Below the pieces are notes generated by a model. It was given only the letters and a program-made list of their open reading frames with translations. It made no database searches and had not been told where the DNA came from. A program made the translations under genes and the position numbers. From Calliopum simillimum (lineage: Eukaryota > Arthropoda > Insecta > Diptera > Lauxaniidae), in the NCBI GenBank assembly GCA_951812925.1, contig OX638368.1, positions 68,720,569-68,784,568 on the forward strand: 64,000 nucleotides of DNA, given 5' to 3'. Positions 10,642 through 22,745 of the stretch are shown in pieces; within the stretch, counting starts at the first letter, position 1, and each line of letters begins with the position of its first letter.

Positions 10642-11581
10642 TAAGTTATTCCATACCAAAACAGAATAGGAAAAAAATTAAATTTAATCCATTTTAACAA
10701 TATCATAATGTAAAATGTCTTTTTTTACTTATCTCTAGAAGAAGTTTTAAAAAATTTTAAAAGAGGACTTTTTCTAGCTTTCTTATCTCAATTTGGCTCA
10801 GTTTATATTTTTATTTCTTATGAGACATGGTTTTTACTTCAAAACTTTTCATTACGATATCCTCTCTTATTGCCTCTGACAATAAGAAGTAGCAGCTTGG
10901 GCCGATTTTTGATCAAAAAGCAAATCGGTTCAAATTTATTTAGGACCACATGGCTTATGAGGCTTTGATTTGTGACCCAAGATTGTCATAAGCAGTTATT
11001 GCTTATTACAATAGACATCATCAAAACATAAAAAATTCTATTATACACTACAAAAATTTCACTGATTTCATTTTTGTGCCGCAAGCCAAAACATAATGTC
11101 CCGTCGAGTCACAAACTCACAATGTTATATATTCTCTTCATCAAATTAGCTTGCTTTTTTTAAAGCCTTCAATTATATTCACATATTTCTACAATTGCAA
11201 CATAAAAAAGAAAATCATAAAACAGCAGTAGTTTGGCTAAAATTCTTCCTTTAGTTTGTAAATGCAAAAAGAGCGTTCCGTATCATGTTCAATGAGTCAC
11301 ACTTATTTAAACAACAATTTAAGAAAAAAAACCAAATTCTTGTTAAATTTTGTGATAACGGTCAATTAGAAAAAAAAAGAAACTGAAAAATAAAGAGCAT
11401 AGCTCTCATAAAAAATTAATAAAAAATTTTAATTTTAATAGGCTAAGCCAATAGAAAATATTTTCTTATTTAAAAACTTAAAACTTTAAAAAACAATCCA
11501 TCTAAAAGATTTACCTTTATTTGAAACAAAAAAAAGATCAGCATTCAAACCAACGAAAATTTTGATAATCAAAAGGATTCA
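10642..11581. other. AT-rich stretch between two gypsy remnants
   Basis: No coding frame. The start, GTGACATAAGTTATTCCATACC, resembles the AGTGACATA-type starts of 17.6/297-like LTRs, so the 5' LTR of element B may lie here. No second LTR is present to prove it. Confidence 0.35.
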
Positions 11582-11690
11582 CAATCAAATTGAAGAATTA
11601 TTATATAAATTAAGAAAACTTAGAACACTTCTGCAATCAAATTGAAGAATTATTATATAAATAAAGCAAAATTAGAACACTGCATGTAAG
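11582..11690 (+). repeat. Direct tandem repeat, about 53 bp x 2
   Basis: CAATCAAATTGAAGAATTAT is followed by TATATAAAT and ends in TTAGAACACT. The unit occurs twice in tandem with a few differences, just upstream of element B gag. It may be leader or LTR sequence. Confidence 0.6.
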
Positions 11691-11863
11691 TACGCTCTCA
11701 GTGTAGTGTCATATTAAGTGTTCGTAAAAAAAAAGAATCAAAAATATAGTGAAAAACACTCTATTTATAACGAAATTGACCAAAAAACTTTTCAATATAA
11801 AAAATAATTCGCGACCAAGTTTATTCTTTAGTTGACGCTGTAATAGGTGTAGGAATTCAACCG

Positions 11864-12992
11864 TTGGGTCAGCAAATACAGCAATTGGCTGAACGTTTGC
11901 AACAGTTGGAACCCCCCTCGGTAGAAATTTACGAACCTGTAACAATCAAGCCTGGTGTTTCTAATAATAACACTACGCTTGATTTAATGAAATCAGTGCC
12001 AGAGTTTAAAGGTCAAGCAAATGAGTATCCATCTTGGCGGTCAGCCGCTAAATTTGCTTTATCTTATTATCCAGAAGGTTCCGAAAATTATTATATTTCC
12101 ATGGGAATTCTCCGTAATGAAATAACTGGGACAGCAAATGTCGTCTTCTTTCAACACACCTTTAAATTTTAAGGCAATTATTGCCCGCTTAGATCAACAT
12201 TTCGCTGACAGACGTCCCATTAATGTCCTAGAAAACGAATTAAGTATTATGAGGCAGGGTACTTCAACAATAGCTGAATTTTATGACTTCTTAGATAAGC
12301 AGCTCACCATGATTATTAATAAAAATTTAATGAGCCACAATAGTAACGAGTATGGCATAGCGGCTCTTAATGAGAGGGCAAGAAGCAATGCTTTAAATGT
12401 TTTTATTTCGGGATTACGAAAACCCTTATCAGATAATGTTTATTCAGTCAAGCCAGTCGATCTTCCTTCTGCTTTGGCAGTAGCGCAAGAACTTGAAATG
12501 AACCATGTGCGGTATAATTTTGCAAAATCGTTTTCTGTAGGTTAATTTTCAAACAATAGACGCGCACAACCTAATCCACAGCAGCACTTTTCCCATCCAA
12601 CATTTGTGTATAAAACTCAGGTAAGCCCACCAACTCCAATGGGTACTGAGCCAACCTCTTCTGTGTTTAGACAACCAACAGCTTTTAAAAAAGACAATAG
12701 CATCCAGCAGAAAGTTATTCCAGCACAACAACAAGTGCAAGTAGAACAGAACACCCAATACCGGAATTCTACTCCCGCTTTAAAACGTTCTTCGCCACAA
12801 ATAAATTATCCGAGTAGAACCTCTTTTCCCCAAGCTCAACGATTAAATCTTATAGAAATGTCGCATCAGCAGGAGCCATATAGTGAACAACATGATAAAC
12901 AACAGCATTATAGCGAAGGTGTATTTGACTCTGTAGAACAAGAACTGGACATACAATTTATTTTCGAAGATGAAGCTCATTTTTTAGAGTAA
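11864..12992 (+). pseudogene. gag: gag of element B
   Basis: The first piece (11864-12150) begins with a short Gln/Leu-rich coiled segment (QQIQQLAERLQQLE) followed by VPEFKGQANEYPSWR and IRNEITGTANV-like sequence. After a +1 change near 12145 it continues as FKAIIARLDQHFADRRPINV, LENELSIMRQG and FISGLRKPLSDNVYS, the pattern of gypsy-group capsid (RLD--FADKR, E---MRQG). An in-frame TAA at 12543-12545 interrupts it, and the Gln/Pro-rich tail runs to 12992. No zinc knuckle is seen, as usual for this group. One frameshift and one nonsense change are the main lesions. Confidence 0.75.
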
Positions 12993-12999
12993 AGTCGCT

Positions 13000-14046
13000 C
13001 TTGCCGTTTTTAGTGAGAACCACCAAAAACGGACAAAAGCTCAAACTTTTAATTGATACCGGTACTGCTAAGAATTACATTATAATACAAAAGTTTTAGC
13101 TAAAGTCAAAACGAAAACTGAAGATCCCATTTATTCAAGAAGTTACCCCTATCCTTTATCTGCAACAGAGTTTATAAACAGCAAAATTAAATCATCACTG
13201 AAAGATGGTATTATTAGAAAATCTTCTCCTTATAATTCCCTAATCCATGTGGTAAGTAAGAAAGGTTAAGATGAACATGGTAAACAGAAAATGAGGATGG
13301 TAATTGACTTTAGAAAAATTAATGATTTAACAATAGCTGATAAGTATCCGATTCCTAAAAAATGCTCCCAGCATTTTTCAACGCGCAATTGACGATGTAC
13401 TTCGAGAAGATATAGGTGTAATTTGCCACGTCTATATTGATGACATTATTATATTTTCACAAGACGAGAAATCACATATTGAACATATTAATAGAATACT
13501 TTTAAAGATAAAGACAGCAGAAATGCGTGTATCGTTAGAGAAATCTAGATTTTTTAAACGAAAACCCGAGTTTCTAGGCTTTATAGTTTCACAGGAGGGA
13601 ATTTCAACTTGTCCTGATAAAGTACATTTTTAGGCTTATCTGGTTACTATAGAAGATTTATTGGAAAGAATAAGTCCAAAAATAAAAAAAATTGCTTTAG
13701 ATGCAGAGGCCTTACAAGCATTTCAGAAACTTAAAACTATTCTCGCATCAGATGACGTTTTATTAGCCCATCCAGACTATACGAAGCCATTTGATTTAAC
13801 AACTGATGCTTCTTCAGTTGCTTTAGGTGCCGTGCTCTCACAGGAAGGAAAACCCTTTACTTTGATTGCCCGAACTTTATCAAATGCTGAACAAAATTAT
13901 GCGACAAACGAAAGGGAACTTTTAGCTATTGTTTGGGCATTGGCAGCTCTAAGACATTATCTTTATGAAATAACAAGCATTATCATCCTTACTGACCATC
14001 AGCCTTTAACATTCGCTATTTCAGATAAAAACCCTAAAAACATATG
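13000..14046 (+). pseudogene. pol: pol remnant of element B: protease, RT (deleted), RNase H
   Basis: Protease DTGTAKNYI is at about 13057. The RT start (SSLKDGIIRKSSPYNS and MVIDFRKINDLTI at about 13195-13340) jumps by deletion to the active-site region (YIDDIIIFSQDEKSHIEHI at about 13435) and the thumb (EFLGFIVSQEGISTCPDK). RNase H (13661-14046) has DASSVALGAVLSQEGKP, NYATNERELLAIVWAL and ILTDHQPL. It ends without integrase. The YIDD box is intact, but the deletion and several stops exclude function. Confidence 0.85.
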
Positions 14047-15950
14047 ACATATGAAAGGAATTTTATAAAGCTATTATTTGTGTGTAAAAGATTTTAATAA
14101 AAGCAAGTCTTCGAAATGTGGTAGTTTTTCAAAAATTAGAACCATTTTTTACAAGAAAACCGTTTTTTTCCAAAAAATACACCATTACCCATAATTGTAG
14201 TAACGAGACAAGAAAGTCTAATTTATTTCTTTTCATTTGAAATGCCACTTGTACCTAAACTGCTTTATAAGTACATTTTATATAGAAAAACGAAAAAATG
14301 GATCCAAGAATTTTTCTTGAATTTTAGCAACTACTACAGCAATACACAGCATACATATCTCAGATCAAAAAAAATTTAAGAAGACACCACCAATAGTTGT
14401 GCTAGGAATAACTTTGCTCTCAATGCCATCCAAAGTACTAAAAGTGGTGCGCAAAACTTGATAGCACTGCCTTCGACGCAAAGTGTCGCGAGCCCATATA
14501 TAGAGCGGCCAAAACTAGTAAACGTTATCCGATTTTGATAAAATTTTGCACAGTGATGCTTTTTGCTAAGATTACGAAAATTTTAGAAAATGGGCGTCCG
14601 CCCCTTTTTAAGCCTCCTCCCAGTATAAAAGTATTAGTATCGGGTGATTTTTTTAAGGTTTTTTATACAATTAAAATGGATAAATATTAAACTTTTAAAT
14701 GCTTTTTAAGTTTTTACGATCGTGAAATATTTTAATTTAGGAAATTCACTCATTTTAGAAAGTAAAAAAAAGACTCTTACTTAAAAATATTGAATTTAAA
14801 AGCTAGGCAATTAAAAATATGAAATTTTATGCTTTAAATTGCTTTTTAATATATTCTGATCAGTAAAGAAACAAAAAAGTAATGGACGTTAGAGTTCAAA
14901 GTTAATATGATATATTTACAAATTTGGTACTCGCTTGTTTTAGATAACGAAAAAAATGACTCTTAAAACTACTTATCTCAGTCAATTTTTATGCTAGAAA
15001 GATGTTTTAAAAACCAAAATATGCAAAATTGCTTCAGCTTTAATTTTTGCCTGCAAATTTTTTTTTTTCCGACCAACAGTTTGTAAGTTATTTGTCAAAA
15101 AATGACTTTTCTGATCTTTGAACCCCCAAAAAGGGAGGTTAAGCCCCCTTTTGAGCTGGGAACTTTTTTTTTTTTGTAAGGTTACTATAGTCCAGTAAAC
15201 AACTGTGTCAAGTTTTAAGCTCGCAGCAGTTTTTTTCTTTAAGATATTTAATTTTACTGTCCTAAGAATATTAATTTTTTATTGAATTTTAATTGGGGTC
15301 ACTTTTTTTTCATATGTTTGTACACTGCACTTACCTCTTTTGTTTATAATTAAGACAGTGGGGTCTTTTGCGTCATTCTTTTCTTATGGTCTCCCAAACT
15401 TTTCTTTAGAATTCACAAATAAGCAAAAAAACATATGTCCAATAAAGTAACTGTAAACAAAAGGTTAATATAAAAATCTGCTCAAAAATTGCTCTATTAC
15501 ATAGAAAAATGTCATTTATTCCTAAAAAGTTAGTTTAAACTAAGGTATTTAGTAAAATAGGCCTGCTTTAGATTTAAGAATCATGGAACGATTTTTTTTT
15601 TTTTTTTTTTTTGAATTTATTCTATCTTTCCAAAACTCTAAGTTTTCAGGGCTCGTATAACTATGCTATTAAGATATATTAATTTTTTTTTAAATTTCTA
15701 TTAGTTTAAGGATACTTAATAATATGCCATCCTTGATGAGTTTATATTTTAGACTTTAACTGTGACCCTTTTGGCCGCACTCGCGACACTGTGCGACGGT
15801 GTCTCCCGAGAAAACATTTAGGTTTCACTGCAGCGAAGAGGTATTGCCGCAAAAGCCACAAATTAAGTACGTGCATAGTATGAAGGCTTTAAATGCAGTA
15901 TGTAACACAACGGGGGCTGTTTACTATCACCATCTCTCTTCCTTATCGTT
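14047..15950. other. AT-rich intergenic DNA with a T19 run
   Basis: No coding signal. The block 14460-14640 (TAGAGCGGCCAAAACTAG and following) and 15060-15180 look like diverged intergenic repeat, but no second copy is in the window. A T run of about 19 lies at 15592-15612. Confidence 0.4.
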
Positions 15951-16132
15951 CATGACGATATCCTAGATAAAGCTCCTAATAAAGCCATCTAGAAGATCTC
16001 GACTACGCTGACGACATTTGCCTTCTATCGTCCACTCAAATATGAAGATTGAAGACCTTGTCTTGGAATCGCAAAAGGCCGTCCTTAAAATCATCGCATC
16101 CAAGACTAAAAGCATGAAGCTGAACGCATCGG
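15951..16132 (+). pseudogene. Non-LTR reverse transcriptase scrap (YADD box)
   Basis: LEDLDYADDICLLSS (about 15989-16033) is the RT active-site motif of insect LINEs. After a one-base shift it is followed by KIEDLVLESQKAVLKIIA, then SKTKSMKLNAS, the downstream helix (family L---A-K-GLKIN--KTK-M). Only about 60 residues remain. No ends, tail or second ORF are visible. Confidence 0.8.
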
Positions 16133-16228
16133 TATATAATAGAAGTAGAAAACAATTTGATTGTTGAATAAGAAACTTGCACGCTTCTTTGCTTTTCTGA
16201 CGAAAGTAAACAAATAAATTACATAAAT

Positions 16229-16522
16229 GTCGAAGAGATATATAACCAAGAGATGCAAAGCACTGGAGCAATTTTTCGGAGTTTGTATTAGCCGTAGACG
16301 GTAGCTTTGACGAATTTAGAAGTTGAACGGCAGCGTAATTCAACCAAAAAATCTGTATACATCTCTTCTCATCCGGAAGCGAAGGGATAGAAATAGATTT
16401 TTTGATTGAATTGCACTACTGTTCAACTTTTAAATTCGTCAAAGCTTTCGTCTACAGCTAATACAAACTCCAAAAATTGCTTCAGTGCTTCTTTGCGTCT
16501 CTTGATTATATATCTCTTCGAC
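16229..16522. repeat. Foldback element, copy 1
   Basis: The arm at 16229-16355 (starting GTCGAAGAGATATATAA) is the imperfect reverse complement of 16393-16522, with a spacer of about 38 bp. Shared blocks include GGAGTTTGTATTAGC, GCTTTGACGAATTTA and CAATCAAAAAATCT-like sequence. A second copy lies at 24532-24898. No protein coding, so it is a non-autonomous palindromic element. Confidence 0.8.
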
Positions 16523-17730
16523 AAAACTTCAAATTATCAAAGTTTAGAGGTGCCACATGTTTGAAAATAGCCAAAATCGGTAGCTAAGATTTATTGGAAG
16601 ATATAAATTAAATCACGTTGGTAGTAGATATATTTTTGTATGGCAAATCACGCGATACGTGTATATGGCAAGCTAAATCTCAAAAAAGCCGAAAATCGCG
16701 TCATAAATCTTTGGTGTAAACTTAGTATAAGCGTAGTTTATCTGTTGAGTGTAGTTTAAGCAATAATTTGATTTTCACAGTCATCTTAAGTTAAGGGCCG
16801 CTTAAGCTTCAGTCACTCCAGCGACACTCAAAATAGTTAGGGCAGCTTAAGCGCCGTTTATGTCACTATTGACATTGTCAAAAACAAAAAATTAAAAATA
16901 AACAAACTAAAAATTGTTTCAAATATATTTTTACGAAGCATTGTGGACTTTTAAACGAAATTTCTCCTTTAGACTTCACTCCAGAGCCTTAAATTTATTT
17001 AAAAAGTAAATTTGCTATCATCGAAGGCGCTCAAAGCTTATAGGATCGAGTTCGAATTGGGTTCATTGGTCAAAGTTAATGATAACAAGATTCAAGTGAA
17101 AAATAATTTACGTGGCAAATGCTAAGGAAGAGTCATTAGCAGCAACAATATTTGTGAATTATTAAAAAGTTAAAGTGTGAAAAAATGTAACGAATAAAAG
17201 ATTACAAGATTATATCCAACCGGTTTTTTTACTAAATAAATACAAAGTATTGGTATTATTTTTTGTTAATAAATGGCAATAGTGCGAAACCAGCTTCACG
17301 TTAAGGCAAAGGCACTTCATCTACTTGGTTCCATTTTCCTGGATAATGAAACGTTTTCCTTTAAGACAAAATATCTGTTTTGCGTCAAACCTGTGCGTTA
17401 TCGACGAAATAAAGACAAAAGGTCTGCGTCGGTCATGTGGTTCATGACCCATAGACTCGAAGTTAAATCGTATTTTCCAATTTCAGGAACAAACTTCTGC
17501 AAACCCACGTTGTAAATAAATAGTGCTTAGTCGTTTGGAAAAATTCAATGTGTTTTCGTTGCTATAAGTGCAATAGTTGCTATAATAGTCTATTACTCTA
17601 AAATATCTTGCCATAATCTGTAGCATTTTTCATCCTTAAGCTGACGTAGAAAGACTTGATCCTTGAATATCTAATGCGCTTATATAGCCAAGTCCTGTAG
17701 CTGGAACTTCAGACAAATATTATTAAGCTT
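16523..17730. other. Intergenic DNA, no supported gene
   Basis: It contains a small inverted motif pair, GGCCGCTTAAGCTTC (about 16797) and GGCAGCTTAAGCGCC (about 16843); a related AGAGCCGCTTAAGCTG occurs at about 24502. An 80-codon open frame at 17273-17515 has no recognisable motif and is not called. Confidence 0.4.
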
Positions 17731-18022
17731 TGTTATATGCCCCTTAGCTAACGAACCTAACGCGGCCCGCCACGGCCAGCTTGCGGCTTTCCAGGGTAGG
17801 TTACCAACCCACCGCGTTAGACCGAGGGGTTAACAATAAATACCACTTCTGGTTCCCACCAAAAGTGTATTTGAAAACTCAAAAAAAAACGTCGAACTCA
17901 AAAATAATTAAGATCCAAAAAAAAAACTACTATATTAAACCAAAAAAAAACTCGACTCTCATTAAGGAACATTATTGCAATAGCCACCATAAACAATGGG
18001 AGTTGATTTTGTTTCCCCGCAC
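17731..18022 (-). repeat. LTR fragment of element C (distal copy)
   Basis: It matches 18904-19200 closely (GCGGCCCGCCAC, TTGCGGCTTTCCAGGGTAGG and other blocks) and loses similarity after the TTTCCCCGCACA block. Confidence 0.75.
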
Positions 18023-18890
18023 AATTTTACTTTTATCTTCACCACTCATATATTTTGTTCACAGGACAAACAAAAAAAATTTCGATCTATATTAACGAAA
18101 ATGAGAGAGGGGTACTTAAATTACCGAATAAATGAGTGAAATTGGTATATATTAGGTGATATACAAAAAAAAAAAAATTATGTGCCTCATAAAGATTTGT
18201 TCACGGCGTTTGATCCTTTCTTGAATACCAGGCAAAATATTCTGGATATTTCTTTTTATGTGCATAAGTTTTATGTAAATTTATAAATTTTCATTTGCTT
18301 ATACTTCAAGCTTGCTGTACAGCTTAATTTCAAAATTCTATAAATCTTCTTTAAGGCTATAGTTTACGTGAAGTTTATTTCACAAATATTTTCCCTGATT
18401 TATATTGAAACGAAGCCTATGCGATTAATTTGCAGCTTTGGCTAATCTTTTAAGTCATAGACATTCATATACCCTTTATGCTTGCACCCTCCCGACATAT
18501 CCCAGATCCAATGCAGTTGGTCAATAGTCTATTAAACCGAAAAAGTACAATTTATTCGATAAAAGATATCATAATCGGAATTTAAAATTTGCTTTAGACA
18601 AATTTTCTCCAGGCCATCTCATTACACGGTGCGATTTGCTGTGTATTACTTGCTAGGCTAAGTCACCCTGATCAAAGAAAGCCTGAAAATTAACTTTCAA
18701 CCGGACTGATAGCTATACCGTCCATCACTCCCCCACATGATGCAATTAGTTCCTAAGCCTTGGCTAGACTAAGTCACCTATGTAGCACAGAGACCGACGA
18801 GATTCAATCAGCCTATTTTCAAAATTTTCATTTAAGCTTTTGTTGGGGTAGTAGATCTCAATCACCCCTACTAATGTTACTTATTTCATC
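18023..18890. other. Leader/deletion-junction region of element C
   Basis: No coding frame. A short direct repeat, GCTAGGCTAAGTCACC and GCTAGACTAAGTCACC, lies at about 18651 and 18762. By position this should be the untranslated leader joined to the far LTR by deletion. Confidence 0.4.
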
Positions 18891-18900
18891 TTGGGCGCCA
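18891..18900 (-). other. Primer-binding site of element C
   Basis: On the minus strand TGGCGCCCAA follows the LTR end ...CATATAACA by three bases. The same ten bases open the primer site of element D (48101-48117), which extends as TGGCGCCCAACGTGGGG. Confidence 0.65.
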
Positions 18901-20014
18901 TATTGTTATATGCCCCTTAGCTAACGAATCTCACGCGGCCCGCCACAGCCAGCTTGCGGCTTTCCAGGGTAGGTTACCAACCCACTGCGTTAGACCGAGG
19001 GGTTAACAATAAATACCACTTCTGGTTCCCGCCAAAAGTGCATTTAAAAACTCAAAAAAAAAAACCTCGAATTCAAAAATAATCAATATCCAAAAAAAAA
19101 AATATGCGATATTATGCCAAAAAAAAACTTGACTCTCATAAAAGAACATTATTGCAATCGCCACCATAAACAAGGGGAGTTGATTTCGTTTCCCCGCACA
19201 CCCACCCTACCTGTGCCGTCAATACCATGTATCTCAACGACACCCACAAACAAACTTCTTTCACCCATATACCAATTCACTTACCCATCACCGGTCATTA
19301 TCCCACCCTCTCTCCAAAAGATTCACCACGACATCTTCATTTTCATTTTTGATTTAAGACATTTATTCCAAACCTTAACATACAAAATTCAGCCTAAACC
19401 AGACTTAAAAAAAAACCAACCAATTCGGTACATAAACTTATAAAATCAAAATGAAATATGTAGATGTATAACAAAAAAAAATGCAAATAAATATATAAAA
19501 ACAATATGTCTAAAAATTATAAATATTGGATTTGATATAAAAGAAAACAGTATTTAAAAAAAAACGAATATGTTTTATCTATCGCTAAGTTCTTTCGGTA
19601 ACCAGACCATAAATCACAAAAAAACTACCCCTAAATTCCTAAATGAGCTCGCTTAGAAACTTGCTATCACAAATAAATATTTTTACTTCAAACCTCCCCT
19701 TTTTAATTAGCCAGCAATAGATAAATATCCTTACAAAAATTATATGAAAAAAAAACATGCAAAAACAAAAATGAAATAATAAACTTATAAGCTACAAATT
19801 TATAAATTAAAATACTTTTTCCCCACTGTCCCACGAACCACCCAATTTCTCTCCTCTTTACTTTCAAATCTTTTTATGGACATCTACTCTACGGATAAAA
19901 TATTCCTGCAGATCGCAGGCTTTTTACATCCACATCTTTTCATATGTTGATCATCTTCTTTTTGTGGAATCTTCTCAGGTTGTGATCCGAAATTATAATT
20001 TTGCGCACTGTTAT

Positions 20015-21034
20015 TAGGGTGACCAGATTTGAAATATGAGAAAACAGTACATCATGAAAAAAAAAAAAACAGTACAATTCAAAAAAAGAACAGTACACTT
20101 TTTTTTATTTAATTCATAACTTTTATACAAAACATTTTAATGAAAAACAAAATGTAGAAACAATATAAAAACACTTAAAACTATGAGAACATAACAAAAA
20201 TTATTGCATTTTTTGCAAAAGATACAACTCTGACATATTGTTTTCTTATGTGCTATTTATTTGTGTGTTTAAAGCACTTCTAAATATAAATATGTTTCCT
20301 TTTAATTAAAACAAAAAAAAGTGAAAGTTTATAAAAAGTATCTCACAAAAACTTATTAGTATTTATCACTTTTTTGTATAAACTTCACAACTCCTTTTGT
20401 TCCCTTCACGGTTTAAAAAAAAATTATTGAATTCAATACAGTTATATCCGTAGTTAGTTTTTATAATCAGTTCACTTTCTAAAGTTTTCAATAAAAGCCT
20501 ATTTCGTTCCTTTCTCCAACATGACTACATTAAACTGAATATTCTTTTAGAGGCAGCATTTGAATGAGGTATAGAAAAAATAAAATTGCATACTTTTTCA
20601 AAATTCGGAAAAAAACCACTATTTAAAAGTCTTTCCATTTTTCCTCAACTGGCTTTTCTTTTTGTTTTCAAGTGAATGAACTCATCAAAAAGTAAATCCA
20701 TATCAATCCATATCAAAGGTTTATACGTTTTTTCAAACCAAAATGAAAATGTTCTCCGTAGTGTTGCTAGAAAAATTAATAATGGACAGAGTGGTCAAGG
20801 AGTTATACAGAGTAATTCAAAATAAATTATTTTCATTAAAAATTCATTGCGTACGCACATGAGCAAAATATATTTTTCAACACATAACATGTTATTAGAA
20901 AAAACAGTACAAAAAACAGTACACCATTGAAAAAACAGTTCTTTTGGGTACTGTTTTGGGTGTAGGTCATAAAACAGTACTTTTTCCAAAAAACAGTACA
21001 TGTACTGTTTAAAACAGTACGTCTGGCAACCGTT
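20015..21034 (-). mobile_element. hAT element with 8-bp target duplication
   Basis: ACTGTTAT occurs immediately on both sides (20007-20014 and 21035-21042), the 8-bp duplication typical of hAT. The ends are TAGGGTGACCAGA and, inverted, AACGGTTGCCAGA. Many copies of the subterminal motif AAAACAGTAC in both orientations cluster at 20035-20100 and 20905-21020. A decayed hAT dimerisation domain lies inside on the minus strand. The size (1,020 bp) is far below an autonomous hAT (usually over 2.5 kb), so it is an internal-deletion derivative. Confidence 0.85.
20394..20608 (-). pseudogene. hAT transposase C-terminal dimerisation domain, decayed
   Basis: The minus-strand frame reads IFSIPHSNAASKRIFSLM, then a stop, then RNRLLLKTLESELIIKTN. 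The family signature of the hAT C-terminal domain is P-SNA-SER-FS------RNRL----LE-LL-IK-N, so the match is strong despite one in-frame TAG. The catalytic region is missing apart from doubtful residues upstream. It shows that the surrounding 1-kb element derives from a coding hAT. Confidence 0.8.
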
Positions 21035-22252
21035 ACTGTTATACCGATGCCTTTGGGCCAACTTAATATTCACCATCGGATTTTGTTCTCCTACCAAATT
21101 CAAAATCTAGGTTCTGCTTTTTTATATTTAAACTTAAAATACTTTAAAAATAAAGAAAAATTGTAGCTGACTTATCTTCTTTTAAACGCAGTGCTCGCTA
21201 GTGCCATCCATGATCCTCATTTCCTGCATCAGCCACACTATGCAAAAAAAAACACTCGATGTAAAAACTTCTACCACTTTCACCTAAGCCAACAATATGT
21301 AAAAAGGAAACTAAAACACTTACATTTTCTTTAAAATCACTCTGTACAACTTTCATCAAAAAGAACCGAAGGTGAAACCGTCTGCGATGATTTTTTCCTT
21401 AATCTCCTATGATTACGTTATGTTTAAAATGAAGAAAAAACTAAAATTAACTCGAATTCACCAAAAAAAAAATCACTTCAATTATTGCTTACTTAAAATT
21501 TTCCTGCTAAAACTTCCTCAATACTGGAACTACCTCTTGGTCGGAACACGGGCACTTATTTTCCAAAATTATTTTTGCTAGACGAATCTTTATTAGCTAA
21601 CTTAGCACTGTCTTTTAAACTTTTATATAAACTATAACTTTTTAGAGCGCTTAAAAACCGGCACATGAGGACTGTACAACTTAATTTTTGCGCTAAAACA
21701 ATTAGTCGCTAAGCCTTTTTTTTCAAATTTTCTACTATATAAGGAAAACAGTTTTTGACCTGCTCTTATGTACTAACATAAATCACGAAGACCTAACATT
21801 TTAACATTTTAACCTTTCCCCTACTTAACACTAATACATAATACTAATTTATAACTGACTCACACTAAACTTTTCTTGCATCTAAACAAAACTCCCTAAA
21901 CGAGCCAACAATCCGTGTACATGCTATGTTGCAAAAAACACTGTTACCCTATTTCAAAAAAACATCATGCACAATAAAACATTTGGTTCTTGTCTCGGCT
22001 GTGGAACTAAATTTCCCCACTTACCGATTGAATCGGTCTGATTCCGACATTTGACATTTCTAATTGATGGCTGACACGAGCACTCACCACAATTTTTGCG
22101 TTCGGAGTTCTTTTTTTGATTCTTTGGCTGACAGCGTAAGCCGAAGCACGGGTATTTTATAAGTTAATTAAATAAAGCATTATCATATAGGGCTTTATCG
22201 TAAATAAATATTCTCGAGAATTTATTCGCTAACTCCCTGGTTTGCAATCACA

Positions 22253-22745
22253 AAAAAAAATTTCGTGGAAAGGGAAAATTCACTGGAAAAATTGTGTAAT
22301 CGGCAATAAGTTGGGAGCGAGTTTTTTCACTTTTATTTGTTAAATTTGCTCCTCAACTTTTTGTTAGGGAGTACTAAAGTATAAATGAATAGTTATAAAT
22401 AACGTTTGACAAATTAAAAACTTTAGTACAACAATTTTAAAGCTTGTTGAAATAGCTTTCATATGACACTAAAGTTTTTAATATCCACTTAACCGTTTCC
22501 AATTTATACTGGTTCTGCTAAAACTACTTTTTACTTAAATTTTTTTTTTTTTTTTGGCAATTTCTTGGTGCAATCTCTTGATTTTTGAAATCCACAAAAA
22601 TGATTAAAAGACATTTTTTACTTTAAAAAGCAAAGCATTAATTTAAATTTCACTGATGCAATTGCTTCTTTTTCTTCTTTTGCAATTGCTGTTTCTTGTT
22701 TATCATTTTTTTATAAGTCAGCTGTCAATATCCAGTGGAAAATGG
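22253..22745. other. AT-rich non-coding DNA
   Basis: No gene or clear repeat. ACTAAAGTATAA (22373) and TTAAAAACTTTAGT (22414) form a short imperfect palindrome around the TATAAATAACG region. Confidence 0.4.

Larger units (their letters stand above)
11580..14046 (+). mobile_element. Remnant of a 17.6/297-like gypsy-group retroelement (element B)
   Basis: A gag without zinc knuckle is followed by protease, RT and RNase H scraps that then stop abruptly. Integrase, any third ORF and the 3' LTR are absent. The gypsy group of insect retroelements (errantivirus lineage) has such a CCHC-less Gag. The middle of RT is deleted and the frame breaks many times, so it is an old, dead copy. Confidence 0.8.
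17731..22252 (-). mobile_element. Deleted giant-LTR gypsy element (element C, minus strand)
   Basis: TGTTATATGCCCCTTAGCTA occurs at 17731 and again at 18904, each followed by about 290 bp of close similarity. At 18891-18900, just outside the second copy, TTGGGCGCCA is the reverse complement of a tRNA-Lys-type primer site (TGGCGCCCAA). The second copy is therefore the promoter-side LTR of a minus-strand element, with short leader remains (18023-18890), and the first copy is the end of the other LTR. Gag and pol are deleted. The right end (about 22252, ATCACA) is a guess from LTR length after removing the hAT insertion. Confidence 0.6.
18904..22252 (-). repeat. LTR of element C, interrupted by a hAT element
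   Basis: The left end TGTTATATGCC is certain; the right end is approximate. Removing the 1,028 bp added by the hAT insertion leaves about 2.3 kb, close to the 2.37-kb LTRs of element D. A TATAAAATACCC box on the minus strand (about 22152-22163) could be the promoter. The interior is AT-rich and non-coding. Confidence 0.5.

Noticed and set aside
17041..17075. GAGTTCGAATTGGG resembling a tRNA B box
   Set aside because: No A box at the right distance and no cloverleaf could be drawn.
17273..17515. 80-codon plus-strand frame
   Set aside because: No motif, no upstream signal, no homology recognised, in a region of diverged repeats.
17781..19443. Similar frames at 17781-18095 and 19114-19443
   Set aside because: They are the same LTR sequence read twice; the resemblance reflects the repeated LTR and not a gene pair.
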